Shown: one piece after another, positions 24,540-35,311 of the stretch | Position numbering within the stretch: position 1 is the first letter of the stretch | Layout of the letters: every line of letters begins with the position of its first letter | NCBI RefSeq assembly: GCF_001039355.2 | Contig: NW_019775891.1 | Location: forward strand, 603,559-667,558 | Source of the DNA: Lingula anatina | Taxonomy: Eukaryota > Brachiopoda > Lingulata > Lingulida > Lingulidae | Direction: 5' to 3' | DNA: 64,000 nt | Made by a program: the position numbers and the translations under genes | Notes under the pieces: generated by a model | Told to the model about the DNA's origin: nothing | Seen by the model: the letters and a program-made list of their open reading frames with translations, nothing else | The model's database searches: none

Positions 24540-26538
24540 TTACGTGTTATGTACATCAATCGTATAAACGTGCTGCATCTCACAGGCGTCTGAGTTTTGT
24601 TTCGTGTCCTTCTCTTCAGATCCCCCGTCGGGGTTCACTTCATCCGCAGCTGTATAATATGCATACGAATACTCGTCATCAAACGGCGTCCATGGGACCT
24701 CAGCAGCGCCAAGTTCTTGATACTCAGGTCGACCGTCATTGTCCTCGCTCATGGCGGATCCATCGATGTATTCGCTTTTGACAAGAGACATGTAATTGTT
24801 AGCGTGACTCACAGAAGCACCTGTGTTTACCATGGGCTGCTGACTGGATGTGAGATCTGCTGTTCTTCGTTGTTCCTAATAAATATGTTACATTCAAAAT
24901 GCTTAAGTTAGATATAGATAATAAATATTTAATGAATAACATAATTATGACATAAATATGTAAAACCCTTATTTTCTCATAATTTTACCATTGCAACCAC
25001 TTCATAGTTATTTCCATGTTTAAGTTCCGTACTCAAGTATGATAAAATCAAGAACAAAATCCTTACCTGTGCTTTTCTTGGATTTGATTGAACTGACCTG
25101 CAACGAGAAAAATATGAACTGTAGCTTTAAGATATCTCTTTTTAAAGTAATTTAAGTAAACGGTCCGTTTCTATTGCACTTTACATAAATGCGACACCCA
25201 GGTGCTTACTATAAGTCAAACCTATCCTAATTGAACATTTTTGTACTTTTTCACAGATTACACATTACCTCTCAGAGCTGTCCTGTTCCCTCTTTGCCAT
25301 TGCAAATATAACACACTGTACAACGACAACAGCCGCCAGCGCCACTGATGTCAAGACTCCGGCTACAACCCCGAGAGTGTTATCTGAGTTTGACCAGGGA
25401 ATTATATCGGATATAATTCCCAGGTTTGACGCCCTCCCTGGCGTTGTGGCTGAGGTTGGGTCTATAGAGGTCCCTGAAAGTATGGCGGAGTTTTTATACC
25501 CGACACAATGAGGGACATGAACAAGCTACGGATTGGGAATTTTCCTGGTGACTTTGTGCCCTTCTTTATCAACACGAAAAGAGATACAATGCCGAACTGA
25601 GTTTAATTTCTTCCATTTTACTTTAATATTCTCACCCGTTTTAAATAAATCTAGTTTTTGAAAAAAGTTATAAACATGTACAGCACACACATTCTTTCTA
25701 GGCGCCTCGGTGAAATATAAAAGTATTCAAATGTCTTTTTTTATAAAATCAAAATTTATAAATAAAGTTTCTTTTAAACGTGCTTCTTCAATGGGAATAT
25801 AAACACGACTTTACATTAGTTAAGTATAAATTTGTTTCTAAATTTCGTATCATTGTTTTAATAGCTTACCAGCAGAAGTATCAGACATCAAACCAGATGT
25901 TGTAATGTCAGGTTTGGAAGTCGTGGTGGGTTTTTGGGAAGTGGGAACAGACGTAGGTATTATTTTCATAGTACTAGTAGTCACTAATGCGGTTAGGGTG
26001 GAATTTGAAGTGTTTTGTGGACAAGTGAGTCGCCTACAGTACTCCACAGGAGTACCGCAGCTGCCGTTGGATGCACGGCTACAGTTGCTAAGTCTCCATC
26101 TGCCAGTATTGCACAAATAAAACTGTGCGCAATCTGCAGGATTTGGAGCAAATGCACCCTCTGGCGCACAGTTCTCGTCATAGTATCCACACGGCCAGGA
26201 ATCTTCATGAAAATAAATAAATAAATAAACGCAACAGTGATAAAGGCACCGTAAAGTTAATAAAACGTGTTTCACCCCATACATCTATAGTTGTAACTGT
26301 TTACCAGTTGTTGTATGTTCAGGTACGAAATAAGAGGAATATGGCCCTGCACTACACATCATATATATGTACCTGTACTAGCAACGCAACGCTATTCAAG
26401 AACCAGTACAAGCACGGTTATAATCAGTGAATACTATTGGCGAAGATATTTATATGCACTGTAATACTTACTACTACCTGGCGCCCAATAGTTCACTAAA
26501 AAACACAAACAAAGGATGCCGAGGTGATATAATGACAT
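24540..26538 (-). CDS. Receptor A: chitin-binding-like type I membrane protein with tyrosine-rich tail
   Basis: Five exons join in phase to 323 residues: 26472-26538, 25870-26202, 25269-25473, 25067-25097 and 24540-24875. Residues 1-22 are a signal peptide (MSLYHLGILCLCFLVNYWAP). Residues 24-84 form a compact domain with cysteines at 27, 34, 47, 53, 63, 71, 78 and 83; its core APNPADCAQFYLCNTGRW resembles type-2 chitin-binding (CBM14/peritrophin-A) domains, which usually have six cysteines. A Thr/Ser/Pro stalk follows, then a membrane span near 167-190 and a basic stop, MAKR. The tail (195-323) holds YMSL, EYIDG, EYQEL, DEYSYAYY and VYTID. Glycan binding at the cell surface with tail phosphorylation is inference. 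The gene is probably allelic to A2. Confidence 0.8.
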
Positions 26539-26570
26539 TATTGTAATATATTTATGACGGACACAACACA

Positions 26571-26597
26571 TCGGTAACCGCCGTGTTGTCGACAGGT
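26571..26597 (-). promoter_or_regulatory. Conserved upstream element shared by the receptor genes
   Basis: The + strand block TCGGTAACCGCC(A/G)TGTT lies about 30-60 bases before the start codons of A (26571), A2 (near 37280), B (29425), C (40131), D (43106) and E (50070). A changed form (TCGGTGGCCTCAATTTTG) lies before both F first exons. It lies either in the core promoter or in the 5' UTR. The copies are homologous by duplication, so conservation alone is weak evidence of function. Confidence 0.4.
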
Positions 26598-27382
26598 ACA
26601 AATGTACGAAAAAAACAACAAGGAAGTAAATTCTTAGGTCAACCCAATAACGTTGAATCTAGACATGAGCTGGGTACTCCACATCTATCATATGGTATTT
26701 TCTCCCTGTACATAGTGAGCATGTGAATGACTGCACCCAGTTCGCTGAGCTCCATTATTGCGTTTCTGCACTGCAGGGGAAGAATAAAGTTAGCTTTTGG
26801 AAACCGGAGTGTGTGCCTCCCTGTCTGCTCATCTATTTACACGAATTAAATATCACGAAATTGTATTGCAACGTTTAAGTACTGAAGCAGGTGGATGTGT
26901 TTACATGTTTGGTGCTCTGAGACAAGGGGTGGAGGTCATTTGGGAGGATTAGGGGTGACCTCAAAACTTGTGTGACGGTATTATGAGGACGGTAATACCT
27001 TTATTCAAACAATAATAAAAATAGAATCGGTTTCAGTTTGTCGATCTGACAGATTTGTTCTGAATTTGTGATAACTTTAGAGCACAGATGTTTTAATCCC
27101 GAAAATAAATGTCAAACACGTGACCAGTGGTATTTGTTCTGAACCATTGAACGGCCATTACGTCTCTAAATCTTGAAATATTAAATTATGTCGACATGAA
27201 TCCATACACTTGAGCTTGTTGTATAATACCCATGATCTGTTATTCGTAAAAGCTAGAGACATCTATTTTTTGAAAAAAAATTCAAAGGATCTGCACTTAA
27301 ATGCTATTTAAAGTCAAATCTCATTAAATTCTTTGAAATTTTCATTGTCAAATCCTTATGAAGCTTATTAATGCCTGTGTGG

Positions 27383-27952
27383 TTACTGTAATCCATTGAA
27401 ATACATATGTTGTAACTCATAGACGTCTGATTTATGTTTCTTGTCATGTTCTCCTGGTTCTACATTGGCTTTCATGCCACCAGCAGAAGCATATGCATAC
27501 GAATACTCGTCAGTAGATGGCGGCTCAGCCGCACTAAGTTCTTGATAACCATTTCTGTCGCCATTGGCCTCGCTCATGGCGGATCCATCGATGTATTCGC
27601 TTTTGACAAGAAACATGTAATTGTCACCGATACTCCTGGAAGCAGCTGTGTTTGCCATGAGATGCCCATTGGACGTGAGATCTGTTGTTCTTGGTTGTTC
27701 CTGATAAATATTATATTGGATACTATTAACATATTGAACAGATTGGGAATAGTTATTAGAAAACAGTTTTGGTTATGTTTTCATAGCTAAAAACCCATTT
27801 CAATTATTATTTACAAAGCGATTATTAAAAAAATGTATTCCTTACCTTTGCTACTGCTTGAATAGATTGATCTGACCTAAAATGCATACAACGGTGGTTT
27901 CAAGAAAAACATATAGATTAAATAAACTGAATAGGTATTTTCATTCTTGTGC

Positions 27953-28036
<84 letters not shown>

Positions 28037-29398
28037 TTGCTGTAATATGTCACTTGACGATTTAGGGAAGTAATAATATATCAAAATGTATGTATGTATG
28101 AAAAACATTGAACACAGACTCCTAAACTCCTGTAGATAATACTCAAAAAATGCCGCAGTAGTTTTTAAAAAACGAGTCTGTACCTCTCATTACGTTTTCT
28201 TCTCCTCCACAGAATCACATGCCCCAAACACTGTATAATGTTAAGTAGTGCCAGCGCTACTGATGTCACTATACCGGCTACAGCGCCAGGGGTGAGAGAA
28301 TTCTGGAAGACAAAACCCCTTCCGGTTGCTCTGTCCAAGATTGGTTCTGTAGAGGTCACTGAAAGTATAACAGAGTTTTTTTATACCCGATACAATGAGA
28401 AATATGACCTTGGTTCTGATCGGGAACTTTACAGATAAATGAGTTCAAATATTTTCATTTTTCTTTAATATCCTCACTCGTTTTAATAAATGTAGTTTTT
28501 CAACAAATAAAGGTATATACATCGTATACATATTTTTGTGGACGCCTCTGTGAATATATTAGTAGTCATTTTTTTAAATCAGAATTTGTAAATCAAGTTT
28601 CCCTTTAACGCGTTTTCCATGGGAAAATAAACAAGACATTAGATAAGTTTAAGTATAAATTTGTTTCTAAATTTCTATCACTGTTTTTATAACTTACCAG
28701 CAGCAGTATCAGACATCATGCCATATGTTGTAATGTCAGTGTATGAAGTGGTAATGTGTCTGGGGGAAGTGGGAACAGACCTGGGTGTTATTTTCATAGT
28801 TGTCATTTCTGATGTTGGGGTGGCCATCGTTGGCGAAGTGACTTGTGGACAAGTGACAGTTCTACAGTATTGCACTGGAGTACCACAGTAGCCAGGGGAT
28901 AAAATGCTACAATTGCGAAGTAGCCATTTCCTATACACGCACATATAGTACGACGTGCAATCCGCAGGATTTGGAGCATATGTACCTCCTCCTGGACAGT
29001 TCTCATCATGAAATCCACACGGCCAGGCCACTTTTCATTAAAACAAATAAACGCAACAGTTATAAAGGCACCGTAAAATATATTACGCTTAATTAGTTCA
29101 CCTCATACAACTACAGTAACTGTTAACCTGTTGTTATATGTTCAGCTTAGTGATAAGAGGAATAGCCCTGCACTACACATCTTATATAGGCCCTATGTTC
29201 TAGCAACGCAACTCTGCTCAAGAACAATTACATGTACGGTTATAATCAGTGCATAACATTGGCAAAGACTACATACTGTACATGTACTTACTTGTACCGC
29301 TACTAACATTGAGAATCAATGTTATACTTACTGCTACCTGGCGCCCAATGGTTCACTATAATGCACAAACAAAGAAGGCCGAGGTGATACACTGACAT
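27383..29398 (-). CDS. Receptor B: chitin-binding-like type I membrane protein
   Basis: Exons 29332-29398, 28698-29030, 28184-28358, 27846-27876 and 27383-27700 give 307 residues in one frame. The signal peptide begins MSVYHLGLLCLCIIVNHW. The domain starts AWPCGFHDENC and keeps all eight cysteines and the aromatic core DCTSYYMC. The stalk is rich in Thr, Ser, Met and Pro. The span TPGAVAGIVTSVALALLNII is followed by WRRRKRNER. The tail has NYMFL, SEYIDG, GYQEL, DEYSYAYA and MYFNG. The intron between exons 3 and 4 carries a (TA)n run at 27957-28031 that is missing from the related gene C. Confidence 0.8.
27957..28031. repeat. (TA)n microsatellite
   Basis: About 37 TA units in the intron between exons 4 and 3 of receptor B. 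Receptor C has only a short TATATTT there. Confidence 0.95.
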
Positions 29399-29429
29399 TA
29401 TTGTACTATATTTATGACGGTAACCGCCA

Positions 29430-30841
29430 TGTTAACAACAGGTGCAAAAAACAAGGAAGTAAATTCTAAGGTCAATCCGATAACGTTGAAACTTGACATG
29501 AGCCGGGTTCTCAACATCTTCAACCATGGTACCTGTACTTTCTCCTTTAATATAGTGTTCATGTGAATGACCGCACCCAGTTCGCCGAGCTCAATTACTG
29601 CACTACAGGAGAAGAATTACTAAATCAAGTTTCTTTTTGGAAAAAGGAGCGTGTGCCTCCCTCTCCGCTCTTCTAGATCACAAAATGGTACTGCAAAGTT
29701 TAAGTACAGAGACAGGGGGATGCGTAGACATGTGCGGTGCACTGAGACAAGGGTGGAGGTCAGTTGGGGGAGGGGGAGGGGATAACCCCAAATGTTCATC
29801 GTGCATGGGTGTGGGTATTATGAGCATGGTTCTACACGTATGTGTCTCATGACGTCTTATCACCCCCTCCGCGTTCCTCTGCAAAATACCTGCTCTGGTC
29901 ATAAAATACCTTTATTTAAACAATAAACTGAAACTGAATCAAGAACTCTGCGTTGTCCACGCAGACAGAACTGTTGACCCTCATGCTGATGCAGGTGCAG
30001 AGGAAAGGCGCTGCCAGTCAACCCAAGACCACTCTCTGTATCTTCGTTTTCAGACTCATGATCGCATTCAGCGTCCTTGTTAAATTGAGGCGTTGGATTA
30101 CCGCTGCTCTGGAGCGATGTTGAAGGTTGCAGATGAGGCATAGCGTTGTGTGAAGAGGAAGCACACTTCAAGCTGTCTGTGGGAAGAATGACGGCGACGT
30201 CTATTGTATGCGCTGGATGCTGAGCTTACAAATGTAGGACTTGTCAGCGACAGTTCACTCAGCAGTTTTTTTCAGCGACAGCTGTCTTCTCAGCGGCCCT
30301 CGACGACAGCGGTCTTCTCAGCGGCCCTCGACGACAGCGGTCTTCTCAGCGGCCCTCGGCGACAGCGGTCTTCTCTGCAGCGGCCCTCTATGACAGCGGT
30401 CTTCTGAGAGATCCTGTAGCCAGACGATTGGTGGAGGTATGTCTAAACTCTCATTAAAACTGTGGATGACTGTACTCAAACAAGCCAGGTTCCAAGCAAT
30501 GGTGAAATTATATTGAAAGGAACTTGTTTCCACGTTATAATTGCACTACAGACATGTTAAACTAAAAGGCACTAATATCCGACAAGTATATTATGGACGC
30601 ATTCAGATTCGCACGTGGTACTAGCTTGTTCGATCCAACTCTGCGTGGGATTCTCGCTTAAGTACCATCGGTGGGATCACCTTAATCAGCACAGGATACT
30701 TAATCACCCGTAACTCCTCAAGAAGGCCTGTTAGACAATTAAGTTTAATACACTGATTGCACTTGAAGGAGAATCTCTCGCACAGTTGGACTGACCCAGC
30801 TTTTGCAATGTGTAAATCCGATGTGTAAATCCAATGTGTAT
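29430..30841. repeat. Shared unit U, copy 1 (upstream of receptor B)
   Basis: Homologous to 43120-44475 and 50090-51437. On the - strand it holds three conserved open pieces: one of about 60 codons with FSFKCNQCIKLNCLTGLLEE, one beginning METSSFQYNFTIAWNLACLS, and one of 90 codons beginning MKCASSSHNAMPHLQPS. They may be exons of an unidentified or transposon-derived gene. A GC-rich minisatellite interrupts the middle piece. Confidence 0.55.
30273..30410. repeat. Minisatellite, 26-27 bp unit
   Basis: Tandem units around CAGCGGCCCTCGACGACAGC with GGTCTTCT: four CAGCGGCCCTC blocks here, but two in the copies at 43973-44052 and 50959-51036. The unit is GC-rich against an AT-rich background and changes copy number between paralogous units. 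Confidence 0.75.
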
Positions 30842-30842
30842 N
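30842..30842. other. Single-N contig join
   Basis: One N at the start of the second copy of the channel 3' end. The contig on the left ends in the repeated unit described at 29430-30841. Confidence 0.9.
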
Positions 30843-32049
30843 GGGGGTCTGTCGAGAAAAAACTGTATGGAATAGGCATTGGTTCCCTGCACGAACGACG
30901 TCTCTTTATCTTGAAATATTGTCCTGTTACGTGTAATACTAGTATATAGGCTACAGTCAGAGTATGCGTTTCAGGAAATTATTTATATCACCTCTAATTC
31001 TTCATTCATTGTATCTTTAACAAAATATCAAAAGGTTAGCATTTTGGCATATTAACATACGGAATCATTTTGATGGGCATAGAAATACAATTGCAGAATG
31101 AATGTTTATAGGTAGTGATGGCACTGAACCTCTGCTAGAGGTCCCAGAAGAAAGCAATAATTTTCTGGATTTTGACCAGATTCCGAATTATCACCCGTTG
31201 ATTAAATAAGGTCGCGTTTCAGCCATGGAGATCATGACGCTTCCAATGGGTAAATTCCGTGTCTGAAATTCACTCCATTTTTAGTTAATTTGGGGGAGTT
31301 AAAGAAGTAGAAATCCGTTATAAAATTAGGAATAACTAGGCAGGACGGTCAATAATTAGGCCTTAGGGACTGAATAAACGAACGCTTTAATTGAAAATTT
31401 AAGCAAAGCAGTGATACGAAAATAAGGTAAAAGGACATGAATCAGTGCGCTCAATTAAAACGTCAAACGCCATGTGCATCTGGAGGGTTCTTTTGTCAGT
31501 TCGCGTTGTCCTCAAAAATGATAAAGGAGGCTGATCTCGTCAACTTGATATTTTTTTCCCCGACAGATCGATGCCTTGAAGTCGTCTGAAAGCCCTGAAA
31601 TATAATGCTTAATTGAAACTGTAACCCCATATCCGACTCGAATCCGAAAATCGATCTGCATAGATGTTGAAATAGACAGTATACCGCAGAAGGGATGCTA
31701 TTATAGCATTAATGGAGTGATGAATGACGATAATAGTTGAATCGTACATCATAGTTTCTTTCCATTTCTGCTGGGACTCCGTGTGCTGATGCTGTTGTCC
31801 ACCTATGCAATTTACTGCTCTCCCTTTCCTTATAATGGAGTGTGAATGAGAAAAAAAAAATACTCGTCTTGCGTGAAAAATATAATTGAAAACGATGGCC
31901 ATCGATTCCCAAAAAGAATGTCAATTTTGGGCACATTTCACTATTTCAGTATTTCCTTCTAGATTCGTATTAGTTAGGTTTATGCTAGGTGAACGGTTAC
32001 CTATAAGTACATCAATTGCTTTCAGTGGTCTTTGTTTTTTCACTTTCAG

Positions 32050-32181
32050 ATTTCCTACGTCAAAGCCATTGACGTCTGGATGGCTACGTGTCTTTGTTTC
32101 ACGTTCTCCGCCCTTTTAGAGTTTGCAGTTGCTCACACTTTGTATAGGAGGAACCACGTGACTCAAACCATAGAGCTTCCG
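32050..32181 (+). pseudogene. Channel exon 8, duplicate copy (allelic contig)
   Basis: Intact 132-nt copy of the M3 exon, but exons 2-7 are absent upstream on this contig, which starts at the N at 30842 inside the preceding intron. It is more likely the second allele of 20467-20598 than a decayed gene. It is called a pseudogene here only because it cannot form a gene on this contig. Confidence 0.6.
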
Positions 32182-32654
32182 GTGAGTGGCAGTCGATGTT
32201 TGTGTTTATTTGGGTACTATTTACGGTGTTTAACCACGTTCTGCATAGTTTTTTAAAGATCTTTATATGTTGTTCTTTTATTGTTTGTTTTTTAACTTCA
32301 TAAAGAATAGTGTACATAGAGTGCATATATACAGGTATGTTTGCAAACCTTGTTTTAATGTTATTTTAATGTTTTTGCACAGACAAACAAAGTGTCTTCA
32401 AACTTCAAAAGTTTATATGCATACCAAACATCAAAAAAAAAAAAAAATAGATTTTCACCCGAAAAAGTAGCACCCCCCCTTTTTTTTCAGAACTGATCGT
32501 TACTGAAATCTTACAAACGTCTTAAACAAATTAATATCGTGAGTCACGCCAGGGATAAAATAATTAAATCGCAACTTTATTGAGACATGCCATGATGGAA
32601 CGTTATGTCATACCTACGACGCAAGATTATTTGATTGTATTTTCAATATTTCAG

Positions 32655-32930
32655 TCTCCCCAGGCCGGCTCGCCCAAGCGTAACGGAAACTCGGGATTGA
32701 ACCGTGGCTTCTCCTTCGCCTCTCGGGCCAGTGAGTCCGACGGAACATGTCAAGCAAACTGCAGTATGCTTCCCAAAGACTCATGCAAGCGCTTTCATAA
32801 AGTGAAACCGAATAAAAAACTGGATGTTATTTCCCGGGTGATTTTCCCGGTCATTTTCGCCATTTTTAATCTCATCTACTGGTGTGTCTACACTCAGGTG
32901 TCTTTTAACGTGGATCCGCAACTCGGATAA
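32655..32930 (+). pseudogene. Channel exon 9, duplicate copy (allelic contig)
   Basis: Intact copy of the terminal exon with the same length and stop and very few changes. With 32050-32181 it forms a 3' fragment of the channel gene, best read as the alternative haplotype of 20467-21358. Confidence 0.6.
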
Positions 32931-35099
32931 AGATAAAGTCGGGATGTGTTTTGTAAAATGAACTGTCTTCTGTCTCATGTCATGCTACGTACATGTAATG
33001 AACACACAGTATATGAATATCATTATAAGTAACCATAAAGCATTAGTTACGTGAACATCGCGCTTCGCTGTCATCACATATGTATATTTATCATGGGTTT
33101 TTATGTTGACAAAGTGGTCAACAGTGTCATCAGACTTATAAATGTTTTCGTGTACATTTATGCTGCTAAAGGCTGAGAAAGAGGAAGACCATTACAAACA
33201 GTTGATAGTAATGGTTTTGTAAGAATGCACAGTTCCCGTTATTGAAGATGTTCAGTATTGTGTTAGGTGAGAAAAGGGCATTGTGTTGGGTGTGATGAGG
33301 ACAGCGTATTGCACGTGAGCACTTCAGGCAAGAGCGCACTTCAGGCATGAGAAAATCAAACGCTGAACACAATTTTATCAAAGTTGCCGTTAGACCCAAT
33401 GACAAAATAGCACAATAGGAAAAAAAGAAGCAATTTCTGATAAATGCGCTTATGTTGACTGCTCTGTATAATAAAGCATCTATAAGTGACATATTCAGTA
33501 ATTGTTCAGAAAAAATGAATTCGATAAACATACGTGTACCCCAAAGCCCGTGAAGAGTGTACATGGTGGTTAGGTATCCTACAGAGACATTGCCGTATCT
33601 CAAAGAACGATCTGAAAAAAAAAAACCAACAGTGCGATACAGTGGGGAGATGAGTTCTGTTCAGGACAAGCCATAGATACAGAATATGTAATATTTATGC
33701 AGCTATATGTGGATGCTAGTTTCCCGGGGCTGACTTGATATACGTGTACGTGTATAAGTAAAGGGACATTTGAACACGTGTGTGATGTTTACATGTGTAT
33801 CGTTTTTATAAGTTCTGTTATTGTGCATTGAACGTGCTTTAATAGTATTCACGTCTGCAAGTAATTGTATTGTTAACTATTTGTGCATTCACTTTTTAGT
33901 GGACTATATATGCTATTTTGTACATATAAGCCTTGTGTTGGGAGTAAATGGTATGTATATATATATACACGGAATAAAAACAATGTGATAGTGTTTGGTT
34001 TTCCAAAAAAGTTCAGAGTTATTTCTTTAAGTTTCCCTAGGTCTCTAATACAGTCGATACGATTGGGTCCGTTGAAGGAAATAAATTTAAATATAATGAA
34101 AATAAATTAAATTAAAAGTAAAAAAGTGGTTTGAGGAAGGATTGAGCTTCAAATAAAACAGCGTTATTTATTATTTAAAGAAACGGATTGCGGGTGGGGG
34201 ATAAGAAAGCTCTTTTATACAGGACCAATTTCATAGTTTTCAAGACAGTTCACATGCACCCATTAGATTTAAACTTTATGTATAATCCGCTTTGTAATCT
34301 ACTCACGCACACACAAACAATGCCACGTGATCAGTGGTAATGTAATGCTATAGTAAAATCTCCACAACACAGCATCATGGTTCTTTCATATGGAGTAGTC
34401 TTTAGTGCTCGCCAACTCGAACTGATGTTTATCCAATACCCTCTACCAGGGCCACAGACTGTTTTTTTTTCTCTAGATATATCCAAAGATACTGTATATC
34501 TCTGGTTAAATTGACAGCTTCATACTGTGAGAGAAAATATCCACAGTAATAACTGCAGCCCTGGTAGGGGGAACGTATCCGCTGGTATTTACGTTGCGTG
34601 GTCCTTTGGCCCTAAGAGATAAAGCAACGCAGTGGCCAAGGTCTATGGACAAACTAGACGCCCCAGTGTGACCTTCGATAAGGCTCAAATACTGCCTTAG
34701 ATATGTTACAGTGTACCTGTTGTTATGTCGCTTGACACTGAGCGATCAATTTCACCTGAAAAAATGCCCCTCTCCCCCATCCAGTCTTCTTGATATTTAA
34801 ATTTGAAATCTTTCTCGGTGGACTTCTAAAAATCCCTACCCCTTACCAGGAGCAAGGGTTTATTTTTCAGTAGATATCCAAATTTATTGGCTAATAACGG
34901 TATGTGCACTTTTCTTTAATGCGCTCAGCAGACAAACATTCCCCTCTGCAACAATATTGTCTCCCTACTGAAATATATACAGGGTATGAACAGTTAAGTA
35001 CAGTTGCTTAGAACATTACAGCGATATCACAGTGACGTAAACATTAAATAACCCGTGCTCTATATAACTGGTTTTAATGAACGTGCTGTCTCAAAATAA

Positions 35100-35228
35100 A
35101 TATATCGTCAAAATAGATTCACGTAATCTATTGCATTATGCTGGTAAAGAAGTAACCAAAGTAAATCGTTTCTAGAGATTATTCATTTTTTCGCCTGTGA
35201 GACGCATGGCGTTTTGACCTTTTATCAC
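35100..35228. other. Inverted counterpart of 23637-23766
   Basis: Reverse-complement match as described for 23637-24531. The flanks (CTCAAAATAAA left, TACTTGGTTACGTGCTATG right) return to collinear similarity with the other copy. Confidence 0.6.
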
Positions 35229-35311
35229 TACTTGGTTACGTGCTATGTACATCATTCGAATACACGTGCTGCATCTCACAGACGTCCGAGTTTTGTTTCG
35301 TGTCCTTCTCT

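Larger units (their letters stand above)
19269..29420. repeat. Long duplicated block, left copy (channel 3' end, receptors A and B)
   Basis: Collinear with 30843 to about 40120, starting at GGGGGTCTGTCG. Similarity is very high through channel exons 8-9 and receptor A, and clearly lower in the B/C part. The left edge of the other copy is the single N at 30842. It is consistent with two haplotypes assembled one after the other. Confidence 0.8.

Noticed and set aside
24540-24875. Canonical ITAM in receptor tails
   Set aside because: The YxxL words are 20 residues apart, longer than the usual 6-12 of an ITAM, and the residue at -2 does not fit an ITIM.
25870-26202. Cysteine-rich domain as a secreted toxin-like peptide
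   Set aside because: It is joined in phase to a stalk, membrane span and long tail, and the core resembles type-2 chitin-binding domains.
30273-30410. CRISPR-like array
   Set aside because: The units are contiguous without spacers and the genome is animal; this is a minisatellite.
10089-32930. Two or more tandem glycine-receptor-like genes
   Set aside because: The duplicated exons lie in near-identical blocks that end at single Ns, and exons 6 and 7 occur only once; overlapping contigs explain this better.
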